Shown in pieces: positions 28,408 to 37,649 of a stretch of DNA of 64,000 nucleotides; positions within the stretch are counted from its first letter, which is position 1, and each line of letters begins with the position of its first letter. The notes below the pieces were generated by a model. It saw only the letters and a list, made by a program, of their open reading frames with translations, searched no databases and was not told the origin of the DNA. The DNA is taken from positions 1-64,000 of the forward strand of contig NZ_SMZY01000005.1 in NCBI RefSeq assembly GCF_004358755.1, written 5' to 3'. The DNA is from Peribacillus frigoritolerans. Its GTDB lineage: Bacteria; Bacillota; Bacilli; Bacillales; Bacillaceae. Both the position numbers and the translations under genes were made by a program.

Positions 28408-29448
28408 TGATTCATTTTGCTTCAAATATCGTTTATCCTTCATAAACAAACGCCAGAAGTAAAAGAATCCCGGAAAGAGAATTAAAAAGCCAACGATGTA
28501 AGTAATAAATACAGCATGGAAGGTGTTGGGATGGGTAAAGCCATCCTGGATGGATACATCTGGATAAAGCATATAAGGCAGGTGTGCCCGACCGTATGCA
28601 TAGCTTGCAAGAAAATATTGAATGGTTACAGCTACAACCGCGATTCTAGGTCTGCCAAGCGTTCTTTTGTCTTTTTGCGACGGCAAAAACAGAGCACCCC
28701 CTGCAATCATAAACATCGCAACAGATCCAATCAGGAAAGGCAAATACTTCATCATGTTCATATAGAGCCAGTTTGCCTCAGTGCGAAGGGTCAGCATAAT
28801 CAAAAAACCCATTACTAGGGACAACGGACCTAAGATCAGGGCATCACGCCGGTATACTTTATAGGCTTCCGGTTCATTGGCCACATTTGAGTAATCAGAA
28901 AGCAGCAGCGATGACAGGAAGAGCGTGCTGGTAATTGCGAACCCGCTAAAGGCGTAGGCATTTGGGCTTGTAAACAATTTGTCGAGCTGAAGCTGATGTG
29001 AACCGTTTACTACCTCAATAAACCCGCCATGAGTGATGGGCAGCACCAGCAATAAAATAGCGGGTATAATGAAACCGGAAATCCCGGAAACATAAGTAAG
29101 TGCTTTTTCATACCCTTTAGAGTAATGGGAGAATACAAGGAATCCGCTTCGAATCGCCAGAAGCAACAGGATGATGCTTCCTGGTATCAGCAAGACGGTC
29201 CCCAGAATAAACGTAGCTCCGGGGAAAAAGCTGAAAAGCGCTACGACAATGGCAACAATAAATACATTCGTAACCTCCCAAGTAGGGGATAAATAACGAT
29301 TGGCAATATTGGTTGCGTTCGTCTTTTCTCTGTTAATGTAGATCATGGACCAAAAGCCTGCTCCGAAATCCATTGTCGCCATGACAGCATAGATAAAAAC
29401 AAATCCCCACACAACTGTAATGGCGAGCAGTGCATCTGTTGTAATCAT
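28405..29448 (-). CDS. ythB: bd-type quinol oxidase subunit II
   Basis: CydB-family membrane subunit of the YthAB (cyanide-insensitive-type) menaquinol oxidase. 347 aa, about nine membrane segments, N-terminal MDFGAGFW and SPTWEVTNVF typical of subunit II. Overlaps nothing upstream; 21 bp after ythA with GGAGG before the ATG. Its stop is provided by a repeat. No cydCD and no CydX-like ORF is seen nearby. Confidence 0.93.
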   Translation of the reverse strand: MITTDALLAITVVWGFVFIYAVMATMDFGAGFWSMIYINREKTNATNIANRYLSPTWEVTNVFIVAIVVALFSFFPGATFILGTVLLIPGSIILLLLAIRSGFLVFSHYSKGYEKALTYVSGISGFIIPAILLLVLPITHGGFIEVVNGSHQLQLDKLFTSPNAYAFSGFAITSTLFLSSLLLSDYSNVANEPEAYKVYRRDALILGPLSLVMGFLIMLTLRTEANWLYMNMMKYLPFLIGSVAMFMIAGGALFLPSQKDKRTLGRPRIAVVAVTIQYFLASYAYGRAHLPYMLYPDVSIQDGFTHPNTFHAVFITYIVGFLILFPGFFYFWRLFMKDKRYLKQNES

Positions 29449-29469
29449 CCAAGTAACGCCTCCATTTCT

Positions 29470-30825
29470 TTAATAAACACTGACGCCATCACCATCACCT
29501 GCTGACTTATCAAGTTCTTTTTCAACTGGATTTCGCTTGAAGTAATAGACCAGAACAAGAATGACAGCGAGTCCTAATATCGCATAAACAAGTGTGAAAA
29601 GAATAAAAAGGGTTCCGATCTGGCCGGAGGCTGTCACAACATCTTCTGTTTTCAGCAATCGATAAATAACCCAAGGCTGTCTTCCCGTGCAGGCAAAAAT
29701 CCAGCCAAACTCAATCGCAAGCATGGAAAGAATTCCTGAAGGAACAAATATGATGAGCATCCATTTAGGGAAGTGCGGACGCTTCAATATTTTGTACCAG
29801 AAGAATCCGAGAAGAGACAGGAAGATCAGCAGACTTCCGATTCCAACCATTGCATTAAACAGCGTATGTACAAACAGCGGGGGCCAATATTCCTCAGGGA
29901 AATCATTCAAGCCAATAACCTCCGTTTTAAAGCTGTTGTCAGCTAAAAAGCTCAGAGCCCACGGAATTTCAATGCCCCATTTCACCTCCTGTGTTTCCCG
30001 GTCCGTAAAGCCTCCAATTGCAAGGGGGGCATACGTCTGAGTTTCAAATAAACCTTCAGCAGCTGCCAGCTTCTCAGGCTGATACTCATGGAGCATTTGC
30101 GCTGATTCATGCCCATTCAAAGCTGTAATAAATGAGAAAATTCCCCCTACAACAAGACCCATCATTAAAGCTTTGCGGTGAAAGCGGTAAAGGCGTTCAT
30201 TTTTCATATTTCTAAGCATCTTATAAGCGGATATTGAAGCAATAACAAATGCACCTGTCATAAACGCTGAAACCACAACATGTCCAGCTGTAACGATAAA
30301 GCTTGGATTGAAAAAGGCAGCCCACGGGTCAACATCAACAATTTCCCCATTTTCAATTCTGAACCCGGCTGGAGTTCCTTCAAATGCATGAACATTTGTA
30401 ATTAAAATGGCGGAGGCTGCAGCCCCGAGCAAGACTAGCGAAACACTGACAATTCTCATTCGGGGAGAAATTCTGTCAGCTGCGTAAACGTAAATTGACA
30501 TAAACAAGGCTTCCACAAAGAAAGCATAGATTTCTATTTGAAACGGCAGCGCCATTACTCGTCCGATAACCTCCATAAAACCCGGCCATAACAAAGCAAG
30601 CTGCACACCTGCGATAGTCCCTGTAGGAATCGCAACTCCGAGGAGCACCGCCTGCCCTTTTGTCCATCTTTTCGCCATGACTGCATAATCATGATCCTTT
30701 GTTTTTTGAAACAGCAGTTCAGCAATCAGAATCATGAGAGGAAGACCTACACCAAGTGATGCAAAGATAATATGAAAGCCCATTGTCGTCCCAAACAAGG
30801 ATCTGGCTAATACGAGATCATCCAT
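29470..30825 (-). CDS. ythA: bd-type quinol oxidase subunit I
   Basis: CydA-family haem-binding subunit reducing O2 at the expense of menaquinol. 451 aa. H18 in TTMGFHIIFASLGVG is the N-terminal haem ligand, and GRQPW (FACTGRQPWVIY) is the family signature. The Q-loop is short, as in the CIO/YthA class. The ATG at 30825 follows AAAGGCGG; 8 further in-frame codons upstream are not favoured. Cotranscribed with ythB. Confidence 0.94.
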   Translation of the reverse strand: MDDLVLARSLFGTTMGFHIIFASLGVGLPLMILIAELLFQKTKDHDYAVMAKRWTKGQAVLLGVAIPTGTIAGVQLALLWPGFMEVIGRVMALPFQIEIYAFFVEALFMSIYVYAADRISPRMRIVSVSLVLLGAAASAILITNVHAFEGTPAGFRIENGEIVDVDPWAAFFNPSFIVTAGHVVVSAFMTGAFVIASISAYKMLRNMKNERLYRFHRKALMMGLVVGGIFSFITALNGHESAQMLHEYQPEKLAAAEGLFETQTYAPLAIGGFTDRETQEVKWGIEIPWALSFLADNSFKTEVIGLNDFPEEYWPPLFVHTLFNAMVGIGSLLIFLSLLGFFWYKILKRPHFPKWMLIIFVPSGILSMLAIEFGWIFACTGRQPWVIYRLLKTEDVVTASGQIGTLFILFTLVYAILGLAVILVLVYYFKRNPVEKELDKSAGDGDGVSVY

Positions 30826-30951
30826 CTTATTTCCGCCTTTCTTTCCCAAGGTTGTAACAATCTTCCCTTATTGTCTGCACATTTTCAGGAAATATGCGGT
30901 AAAAATGGTATGGATTTTATAAAACAGCAGATTCTATGCAAATCACTTACA

Positions 30952-31002
30952 TTGACAATCGGGGACAAACCATGTATCATTTAAAACGTAATAATTACGA
31001 TT
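30952..31002 (+). promoter_or_regulatory. promoter with Zur box for rpmE2
   Basis: TTGACA (30952-30957), 17-nt spacer, TATCAT (30975-30980), then AACGTAATAATTACGATT (30985-31002), which matches the B. subtilis Zur operator TCGTAATNATTACGA with one end base changed. Zn-Zur would block initiation, releasing the gene in zinc starvation. Confidence 0.85.
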
Positions 31003-31019
31003 AAAGGAGTGCTTTTACA

Positions 31020-31262
31020 ATGAAACAAGGAATCCATCCGGATTATCATAAAGTTGTTTATATGGATACAAACAGCGGGTTTAAATTCTTGAGCGGGTCA
31101 ACCATCAAATCAAATGAGACAACTGAATGGGAAGATGGCAACACCTACCCTCTAATTAAAATAGAGGTAAGTTCAGATACACATCCATTCTACACAGGCC
31201 GTCAAAAATTCGCAGACCGCGATGGACGTGCAGAACGCTTCAAGAAAAAATACAATATGTAA
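31020..31262 (+). CDS. rpmE2: ribosomal protein L31 type B (zinc-free)
   Basis: 80-aa alternative L31 (YtiA). It lacks the CxxC pairs of the zinc-binding L31; typical segments are [27 protein letters not shown] and [13 protein letters not shown]. Known role: replaces zinc L31 when zinc is scarce and frees ribosomal zinc. Start has AAAGGAGTG. The Zur operator upstream supports this. Own terminator. Confidence 0.97.
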   Translation: MKQGIHPDYHKVVYMDTNSGFKFLSGSTIKSNETTEWEDGNTYPLIKIEVSSDTHPFYTGRQKFADRDGRAERFKKKYNM

Positions 31263-31274
31263 TCTGTTAAAGGC

Positions 31275-31308
31275 GCCTGGGAACAAATTGTTTCCGGGCA
31301 TCTTTTTT
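31275..31308 (+). terminator. terminator of rpmE2
   Basis: GCCTGGGAACA / TGTTTCCGGGC stem (two G:U pairs) followed by T6. Confidence 0.75.
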
Positions 31309-31351
31309 AATGAGGAAACTTGATATTCATACATATAGAGGAGGCTTGAAC

Positions 31352-32278
31352 ATGAAACGCATACCTGTGTATACCATAAGCGGTTTTCTTGGCAGCGGGA
31401 AAACGACTGTGTTGGGAAAGATGGTCAATGAGTTTAAAAAAAGAGGAAAACAAGTCGGAATTATCTTAAATGAACTAGGTGATGAAAATGTAGAAAAGCA
31501 TTTATTTGAGGATCAAACCGTTCATGAACTTTTAAATGGATGCATTTGCTGTACGATTCAGGATGACCTCAAAACCACACTAAAAGGCTTTTTAGAAGGT
31601 GAAGGAGCTGATGTCCTTTTAATTGAGGGGACGGGAGTGGCCAATCCGTTAGAAATTAAAGATATCCTGCTGTCTCCTGAACTGATTGAGGAATTTGAGC
31701 TTATGTCCATGATCGGAATAGTCGACACAAGCCACTATCTCGATTATCAAAGTATGTTTGTAAGCTCCAAGGAAATCCGCTCTCTTTTAAAAGATCAAAT
31801 CATTTCATCTGATTTTATTATCCTAAATAAAATAGACATGATTAATGAAAAAGAACAAGAAAAAGTCAGACAAAAAATTGAAAAAGTGATCCCTCCAGGT
31901 GTTGAAATCCTTGCAGCTTCATACGCTGATGTTCCTTTTGAAAAACTTGCTGAACAAAGGCAAAGCCTTGTAACCCTGACAGACACTGAAGGGCATCATC
32001 ACCACCATCATTCGATTGGAACTCTAAAAATAGCTGACCCTCCAGCGGTTCGGCTGAAAAAGCTAGAAACATGGCTGAAAGGAATAAATGGACTGATTCG
32101 TGCGAAAGGCTATCTGTATATAGAGGGAGAAAGTAAGCCGAGGGAGATGCAGTTTGCTTCCAAAAAAGCCGTTCTTTCCGATTCTAAAGTCGATAGAGAG
32201 AAAACAGTTTTGATTTTAATCGGACAGAATTTGAATGCTGAAGAGATCAAAACGACATTTAACCAGTCATTTCAGTGA
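31352..32278 (+). CDS. CobW/COG0523 family GTPase (putative zinc chaperone)
   Basis: 308 aa. P-loop GFLGSGKTT (11-19), metal-binding CICC (C64, C66, C67), GTPase motif NKID, a run of six histidines near residue 220, and a CobW C-terminal domain. COG0523 GTPases deliver zinc to client proteins; the His run suggests zinc buffering. ATG at 31352 with GAGGAGG upstream. Placed between zinc-free L31 and the ZnuA gene, but it has no obvious Zur box and L31 has its own terminator. Confidence 0.9.
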   Translation: MKRIPVYTISGFLGSGKTTVLGKMVNEFKKRGKQVGIILNELGDENVEKHLFEDQTVHELLNGCICCTIQDDLKTTLKGFLEGEGADVLLIEGTGVANPLEIKDILLSPELIEEFELMSMIGIVDTSHYLDYQSMFVSSKEIRSLLKDQIISSDFIILNKIDMINEKEQEKVRQKIEKVIPPGVEILAASYADVPFEKLAEQRQSLVTLTDTEGHHHHHHSIGTLKIADPPAVRLKKLETWLKGINGLIRAKGYLYIEGESKPREMQFASKKAVLSDSKVDREKTVLILIGQNLNAEEIKTTFNQSFQ

Positions 32279-32293
32279 AAATAACCATTTAAA

Positions 32294-32325
32294 AAATCCC
32301 GGCCTGTTCAAAAGGCCGGGATTTC
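32294..32325. terminator. bidirectional terminator between COG0523 GTPase and znuA
   Basis: AAATCCCGGCCT / AGGCCGGGATTT stem, T- and A-flanked, between convergent genes. Confidence 0.85.
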
Positions 32326-32327
32326 TC

Positions 32328-33344
32328 TTATTTCGATAATGCCGTTTTCAGCGTTTCCAAATTTCGTTCCATTAAACTGAAGTAGTCCTCATTGTTTTTT
32401 GCATCTTTTTCAGAAATTGACTCCAGATTAGACAGGGTCAGACTCTCCGCTCCAATTTCCGCCTTGACGATATCAGCAATTTTGCTGTTTACGTTGTTTT
32501 CAAAAAGAATATAGTTCATGTTATGTTCTTTTGCAGTCTCAATAATGGACTGCAGCTGCTTTTGCGATGGCTCCTGGGCAGGCGATAATCCGAGGATACT
32601 GATTTGCTGAATGCCGTATCGCTCTTCCCAGTAGCCGTATGCGGCATGAGAAACCAGAATTTCTTTTTTGCCAGCGGCATCAATTGTTTCTTTATAATCT
32701 GCATCCAATTTTTCAAGATTTGATTTGAGGGTTTCAAAATTCTTTTCAAATTCATGTTTAGATTCTGGCTGAAGCTCTATTAAACCATTTTTGATCGTTT
32801 CAGCCATTTGAATGGAGAGGGCAGGATCCAGCCAAATATGGGGATCTTTATCTCCATGATCGTGGGCATGAGCGTCTTCATCAGCGTGCTCATCATGGCT
32901 TTCCTCATCGGAATGTTCTGCATGATCTTCCTCGTCTTCATGCTCCTCATGAATTTCTTCATCGTGGGAAGCTTCAGCAAGCTCAATTCCTTCACCGGCT
33001 TTAATGATTTTCACATCTTCTGATTTTAAGGTTGCCGTTGCTTTTTCTGCGAAGCCTTCAAGACCAACGCCTGAATAAATAAATGCGTCTCCCTCTGCCA
33101 TTGCAACCATATCTTTCGTGGAAGGTTCAAACGTATGTGCATCTGTATTTGCAGGATAGATGCTTTCCACATCAACGGCATCGCCGCCGATTTTCTTTGT
33201 AAAGTCCTGAACAGGGAAGATTGTTGTATAAACCTTCAGCTTGTCTTCACCATTATCCGCTGTATTTTGATCATTATCTGCGCATCCGGCAAGCGCTGTT
33301 CCAAGCATTAGCGCAAGTGCCATTGTTAGTCCTGTTTTTTTCAT
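32328..33344 (-). CDS. znuA: zinc ABC transporter substrate-binding lipoprotein
   Basis: Cluster A-I metal-binding lipoprotein. 338 aa. Signal peptide with lipobox TALAGCAD; a His/Asp/Glu-rich loop at ~126-165 (many HEEHEDEE-type repeats) is characteristic of ZnuA/AdcA zinc binders, with flanking ligands in TDAHTFEP, DPHIWLDP and SHAAYGYW. No ATPase or permease gene adjoins it. ATG at 33344 with AAGGAG upstream; the longer frame upstream is not used. A Zur-box-like site lies 58 bp upstream. Confidence 0.92.
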   Translation of the reverse strand: MKKTGLTMALALMLGTALAGCADNDQNTADNGEDKLKVYTTIFPVQDFTKKIGGDAVDVESIYPANTDAHTFEPSTKDMVAMAEGDAFIYSGVGLEGFAEKATATLKSEDVKIIKAGEGIELAEASHDEEIHEEHEDEEDHAEHSDEESHDEHADEDAHAHDHGDKDPHIWLDPALSIQMAETIKNGLIELQPESKHEFEKNFETLKSNLEKLDADYKETIDAAGKKEILVSHAAYGYWEERYGIQQISILGLSPAQEPSQKQLQSIIETAKEHNMNYILFENNVNSKIADIVKAEIGAESLTLSNLESISEKDAKNNEDYFSLMERNLETLKTALSK

Positions 33345-33401
33345 AATGTGCTCCTTATATATATGGTAATGAGTTAATTTCAATATATCCTTTCACATTA
33401 T

Positions 33402-33420
33402 ATCGTAATACTTCCGATTT
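33402..33420 (-). promoter_or_regulatory. Zur-box-like site upstream of znuA
   Basis: ATCGTAATACTTCCGATTT: the TCGTAAT half is perfect and the other half has two mismatches to ATTACGA. Confidence 0.55.
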
Positions 33421-33466
33421 GAGAACCGGGAATGTTCATCCGGAAAAAGAAAAAGGATTCGAATAA

Positions 33467-34642
33467 TTATGAAAAGGCAGGCAGAGGATCTGCTAAGACA
33501 GACCAATCTGATGACGTTTCTTCGTCTGTAAGCAGACAGCCGTCAAGCGAGGTTTCTACATCATCTCTTGAAAGACCAATTCCAATAAACACAAGTTCTG
33601 TTATGCGGTCACCAAATGTGTTATCCCAGCGTTCCAGCAGCTCAGGTTCTTCTCTAAGTGTTTCAATCCGCTCATTCTCCGGATAAGCTGCCACCCATTC
33701 GCCTGCTCCCTGAATCATGATTGACGTGCCTGCCTGTGACAGGAGGCCGGATGTATCATTTCTTGATGCAAGCCAGAAAAAGCCTTTTGCCCTTACAACA
33801 TCTTGTGGCCAATTTTCAAGCCAGTTCATGAACCGCTCCGGATGAAACGGCTTACGTCTTCTGTAAACAAAGGAAGAAATGCCATATTCCTCTGTCTCAG
33901 GTGTATGTTCTTCATTAAGTTCTTTGATCCAGCCTGCGGACTGGCTTGCTTTTTCAAAATCAAATCTGTTTGTATCCATAATTTCGCTGAGCGGTATGCG
34001 GCTGAAGGCTGTTTTCAAAATCTTTGCATCCGGATTTAACTTTTTCAGTACACCGAATAATTCAGTCACATCTTCCTCTTCAAGCAAATCTGTTTTGTTC
34101 AGAAGGAGAACGTCTGCAAATTCTATCTGGTCAATCAGCAGGTCAATGACTTCTCTTTTATCGCTTTCATCTGTTCCCTGTTTCCGGTCCAAAAGATTTT
34201 CCCCTGATGAGAAATCCTCCCAGAAGCGGTTTCCGTCCACAACGGTTACCATGGTATCCAAACGGCAGAAAGCAGACAGATCAATGCCGACTTCCTCGTC
34301 AATATAGGTAAATGTCTGAGCGACAGGTACCGGTTCGCTAATACCGGATGATTCAATGACAATATAATCGATGTTTCCTTCCTTCACCAGACGCTCGACC
34401 TCAATCATCAGGTCCTCACGCAGAGAACAGCAAATACAGCCATTCTGCATTTCAACCAGTTTTTCCTCCGTCCGGCTGACGGTATTTTTAATTAGACTGC
34501 CGTCAATGTTGATCTCGCTCATATCATTGACGATCACAGCGATTCGTTTGTTTTCTTTGTTCTCAAGAATATGCTTTAAAAGTGTCGTTTTTCCGGATCC
34601 AAGATATCCGCTTAAAACCGTAACGGGAATTTGCTTGATCAT
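33467..34642 (-). CDS. yciC: COG0523 GTPase, YciC-type zinc metallochaperone
   Basis: 391 aa (B. subtilis YciC 397). P-loop GYLGSGKTT (12-20), metal motif GCICC (C69, C71, C72), switch region and NKTD, CobW_C domain in the last 110 residues. YciC/ZagA is strongly induced by zinc depletion and acts as a GTP-dependent zinc chaperone. ATG with TTGGAGG. A full Zur box lies just upstream (34664). Confidence 0.92.
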   Translation of the reverse strand: MIKQIPVTVLSGYLGSGKTTLLKHILENKENKRIAVIVNDMSEINIDGSLIKNTVSRTEEKLVEMQNGCICCSLREDLMIEVERLVKEGNIDYIVIESSGISEPVPVAQTFTYIDEEVGIDLSAFCRLDTMVTVVDGNRFWEDFSSGENLLDRKQGTDESDKREVIDLLIDQIEFADVLLLNKTDLLEEEDVTELFGVLKKLNPDAKILKTAFSRIPLSEIMDTNRFDFEKASQSAGWIKELNEEHTPETEEYGISSFVYRRRKPFHPERFMNWLENWPQDVVRAKGFFWLASRNDTSGLLSQAGTSIMIQGAGEWVAAYPENERIETLREEPELLERWDNTFGDRITELVFIGIGLSRDDVETSLDGCLLTDEETSSDWSVLADPLPAFS

Positions 34643-34663
34643 GATTATCCTCCAAAAAATATA

Positions 34664-34682
34664 AATAGTAATTATTACGATT
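34664..34682 (-). promoter_or_regulatory. Zur box of yciC
   Basis: ATAGTAATTATTACGATTT at 34664-34682, a near-perfect Zur palindrome (AGTAAT / ATTACGA), 22 bp before the yciC start. Confidence 0.85.
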
Positions 34683-34790
34683 TATATCATATAGCAAAAC
34701 GCTTCAAAAAAACAAGTGTTATGATATAGTAAATAAAAAGCTGCTAATTACATGCAGCCCAACTATACCACTTTATAAGGAGAATAGCAG

Positions 34791-35354
34791 ATGAGATTGT
34801 TAGAAGAAATTATTGAACATAACTCCCAGTTTGTAGAAAAACGCGACTATGAAAAGTATCAGACAACGAAATTCCCCGACAAAAAGATGGTTATTCTAAC
34901 TTGTATGGATACAAGGCTTGTCGAGCTTCTTCCACAAGCAATGAACGTCAAAAACGGTGATGTCAAAATTGTAAAAAGCGCAGGTGCGATTGTTGCCCAT
35001 CCATTTGGAAGCATCATGAGAAGTATCCTTGTAGCTGTAATGGAGCTCGGAGCAGATGAAGTGTGCGTGGTCGGACATCATGACTGCGGCATGAGCAGCC
35101 TGAACCCGGATTCATTTCTTGATAAGGCAAAAAAACGGGGAATTTCCCAAGATAAAATAGATACGCTTCATTATTCAGGAATTCAACTGGAAGAATGGCT
35201 AAAAGGGTTTGATAAAGTCGAAGACAGTGTAAAACACAGTGTAGACGTTATCCGCAATCATCCATTGCTTCCAGCTGATGTTCCTGTACACGGACTTGTA
35301 ATCGATCCGTCCACCGGAAAGCTTGACTTAGTAGAAGACGGCTATCAGGCCTGA
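34791..35354 (+). CDS. ytiB: beta-type carbonic anhydrase
   Basis: Zinc enzyme hydrating CO2. 187 aa. Ligands C38-x-D40-x-R42 in LTCMDTR and H96/C99 in GHHDCG. Orthologous by position to B. subtilis YtiB. ATG with AAGGAG. Upstream, GCTGC...GCAGC (34740-34757) could form a weak hairpin. Its last 10 bp overlap the convergent yidD. Confidence 0.94.
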   Translation: MRLLEEIIEHNSQFVEKRDYEKYQTTKFPDKKMVILTCMDTRLVELLPQAMNVKNGDVKIVKSAGAIVAHPFGSIMRSILVAVMELGADEVCVVGHHDCGMSSLNPDSFLDKAKKRGISQDKIDTLHYSGIQLEEWLKGFDKVEDSVKHSVDVIRNHPLLPADVPVHGLVIDPSTGKLDLVEDGYQA

Positions 35355-35572
35355 TCCTTTTTTTCAGGAACCGGATCAAAGCCTCCAGGATGAAAGGGAT
35401 GGCACTTCAGAATTCTTTTGACGGTCAAATACCCGCCTTTAAGAGCGCCAAACCGCTTAACGGATTCCAGTCCGTAATGCGAGCATGTCGGGTAAAATCG
35501 GCATGACGGAGGTTTCAGCGGCGAAAGGAATTTCTGGTAAAAACGGATAAGGGCTATAAATAGCTGTTTCAT
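35345..35572 (-). CDS. ytjA: membrane protein insertion efficiency factor YidD
   Basis: 75-aa amphipathic YidD family protein (YtjA in B. subtilis) thought to help membrane insertion. Conserved [26 protein letters not shown] and [13 protein letters not shown]. Start near AGAGGTGAC. Convergent overlap with ytiB. Confidence 0.94.
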   Translation of the reverse strand: MKQLFIALIRFYQKFLSPLKPPSCRFYPTCSHYGLESVKRFGALKGGYLTVKRILKCHPFHPGGFDPVPEKKDQA

Positions 35573-35715
35573 TCATGTCACCTCTTTTAATGCCTTAAGT
35601 ATACTGCAATCTGGGAAGAAGTTAAAATTGGAAGGTTTAATCCGGATAAAATAGATGAATTTTATCGGAATTAATTGTATGATGAATAAAGAACTCTTAT
35701 GAAGGAGTGGTAATT

Positions 35716-36189
35716 ATGCCATCAGTAGAAAGCTTTGACCTTGACCATAATGCAGTAAAAGCACCGTATGTAAGACATTGCGGCGTCCACAAAGTAGGAA
35801 GCGACGGACTTGTCAATAAATTTGATATCCGCTTCTGCCAGCCGAACAAGCAGGCCATGAAGCCGGATGTGATTCATACTTTAGAGCATTTGCTTGCGTT
35901 TAACATCCGCACACATTCAGAGAAATACGATCACTTTGATATTATCGATATCTCTCCAATGGGCTGCCAGACTGGTTATTACTTAGTAGTCAGCGGTGAA
36001 CCAACGGTGGAAGAAATTATTGATCTTTTAGATGATACGCTGAAAGATGCAATTGAAATTACTGAAATTCCGGCAGCTAATGAAAAGCAATGCGGACAGG
36101 CGAAGCTTCACGATTTAGAAGGAGCAAAGCGTTTGATGCGCTTCTGGCTTGATCAGGATAAAAAAGAATTGGCAAAAGTATTCGGATAA
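35716..36189 (+). CDS. luxS: S-ribosylhomocysteine lyase
   Basis: Cleaves S-ribosylhomocysteine to homocysteine and DPD (AI-2 precursor) in the activated-methyl cycle. Exactly 157 aa as in B. subtilis. Metal ligands H54 and H58 (HTLEH) and C126 (KQCGQ), and catalytic C84 (MGCQTGYY). The ATG at 35716 has AAGGAGTGG upstream; the GTG at 35707 overlaps that site. Confidence 0.98.
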   Translation: MPSVESFDLDHNAVKAPYVRHCGVHKVGSDGLVNKFDIRFCQPNKQAMKPDVIHTLEHLLAFNIRTHSEKYDHFDIIDISPMGCQTGYYLVVSGEPTVEEIIDLLDDTLKDAIEITEIPAANEKQCGQAKLHDLEGAKRLMRFWLDQDKKELAKVFG

Positions 36190-36196
36190 GAAGAGA

Positions 36197-36230
36197 GCAG
36201 TGCCCTGCATCCGGGGCCTGCTTTTTTTTG
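36197..36230 (+). terminator. terminator of luxS
   Basis: AGCAG-GCCC / GGGGCCTGCT imperfect stem followed by T8. Confidence 0.8.
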
Positions 36231-36245
36231 AGGCTTTTTACCTGA

Positions 36246-36298
36246 TTGACGCAAAGAAGGGGAGAGTGATACATTTTAAATCGTAATTATTACGTTTT
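36246..36298 (+). promoter_or_regulatory. Zur-controlled promoter of a decayed operon
   Basis: TTGACG (36246-36251), 18-nt spacer, TACATT (36270-36275), then AAATCGTAATTATTACGTTTT (36278-36298), a near-perfect Zur box. It is directly followed by mid-gene sequence of a broken dehydrogenase with no start codon in the right place. Confidence 0.8.
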
Positions 36299-36302
36299 AA
36301 AG

Positions 36303-36820
36303 GGACCGATTACTCAGCACGCAATCAGAACCATGAATGCTCTCTGGAAAGAAATTTCTGCCGTGGTTGCCTATTTTGGCGCCAAGCCTATTAATCTCCT
36401 GAAGTTTCTGACCAATGATAATTATCCGGTTCATGAATATACGCTTTCAAGAAAGGACATTGAACATTTCCCCGAGTTCAGTACGGAGAAACAAGAATAT
36501 TTGCTGTACATCAGATATACGTCTATTTTAATCGATCCTTTTCAGTTCCAGACGAGAACGGCACTTATTTTGATTTTTCAAAAGTGCCATTTACTCAGGC
36601 AAAAAGAACCGCTTCAGGACAGTGGTTGCTTCCGCGGATTCCGCTTGAAGATTACCACAAGCTGAAACTGGTGACAGACCTTGCTATTAAAGCGGGCATT
36701 CAAATGCCGGCAGCTGAATCCCTGCTTCGGACATTTAATGAAGAGGCATCCCGATTCAGTAAAAAACACAATGTTTCATTCGACAATCATCAGATTGACA
36801 GGAGATGTTTGACATGCTGA
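36303..36820 (+). pseudogene. cntM: C-terminal remnant of an opine-metallophore (staphylopine-type) dehydrogenase, frameshifted
   Basis: Translation opens at once with GPITQHAIRTMNALWKEI and runs through INLLKFLTNDNYPVHEYTL, HFPEF, EYLLYIRYTSILIDPF, PDENGTYFDFSKVPF and PRIPLEDYHK. This is the order of conserved blocks in the C-terminal half of staphylopine dehydrogenase CntM as I know it. The NADP-binding N-terminal half and any start are missing. A one-base deletion in the T-run near 36546 shifts the frame between DPFQF and PDENG. The Zur promoter abuts the break, so a deletion fused promoter and gene middle. The stop overlaps the next fragment by 7 bp, a relic of operon structure. Family call from memory, not searched. 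Confidence 0.75.
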
Positions 36821-37040
36821 AAAATGGAGTTATACTCGCTGTCTTATCATCGCTTGTCTTCAGCATTATGAACGCGCTTGTGAAAGCGGTCAGCCTGAAT
36901 ATACCTGCGTCAGAGATTATGTTCTTCCGCAGTTTGATTGGAACAATCATTATCTTGATCATGATGAAACAAAGCAGGGTCATTTTTTCAAAAAAAGGAG
37001 TGCCCATGCTCTTTATAAGAGGACTTCTCGGCGCTTTTAA
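36814..37040 (+). pseudogene. EamA/DMT transporter N-terminal fragment
   Basis: MLKNGVILAVLSSLVFSIMN... through RGLLGAF is the first ~75 residues (two to three membrane segments) of an EamA/DMT exporter. EamA exporters of the CntI type export opine metallophores. At ~37037-37041 the sequence switches abruptly to an ABC ATPase in another frame, so the remaining ~220 residues are deleted. The initiating ATG at 36814 has GGAG upstream. Confidence 0.8.
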
Positions 37041-37649
37041 GGAGAGATCATTCTAAACGGAGTCCGTCTAAATGAACAGAAGGGAAAAGCTCTTAAAAAA
37101 GCGAGGCGCCACATTCAAGTTGTATTTCAAAATCCTCATGCTTCATTAAATCCCAAACTGACAATATGGAAATCTGTCGCAGAACCGCTTGAAAACTATC
37201 CTGAAGCGATTCCTGCCTTTTTACTCGACATAAATAAAGACCGGAAAAAAATGGCCTTAAGGCTGCTTGAGATGGTTGGACTGAACGGACAGCTGCTTGA
37301 ACGCTACCCCCATCAGCTCAGCGGAGGCCAGAGACAGCGCGTGGCCATTGCCCGGGCAATCAGCATAGAGCCTAAAATCCTTATATGCGATGAGACAACT
37401 TCAAGTTTGGATGTTTCGGTCCAGGCGCAGATTTTGAACTTGCTGAAAGATCTGAAGGAGGAGTTTGGCATGTCTTTTTTATTTATTTCTCATGACATGG
37501 CGGCTGTCCGGTTTATGAGCGACAGAATGGCTGTTTTAAAGGAAGGTATACTTGTAGATTCTTTTTCAGCCGATGAACTTTTTTCGAAAACACGGCATCC
37601 TTACACGAAGCAGCTGACAGAAGCAGGAATGGGGATAGGCGGGGCATGA
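37041..37649 (+). pseudogene. oligopeptide/nickel-type ABC ATPase, N-terminally truncated
   Basis: Begins mid-protein with GEIILNGVRLN and lacks Walker A. Retains the Q-loop VVFQNPHASLNPKLTI, signature LSGGQRQRVAIARA, Walker B ILICDETTSSLD and switch histidine ISHDMA, as in OppF/NikE/CntF. The open frame is preceded directly by a TAA (37038). The stop overlaps the following MATE start (ATGA). Without Walker A it cannot hydrolyse ATP. Confidence 0.85.

Noticed and set aside
35573-35715. Zur or S-box control of luxS
   Set aside because: Neither motif is visible in the 140-bp upstream gap.
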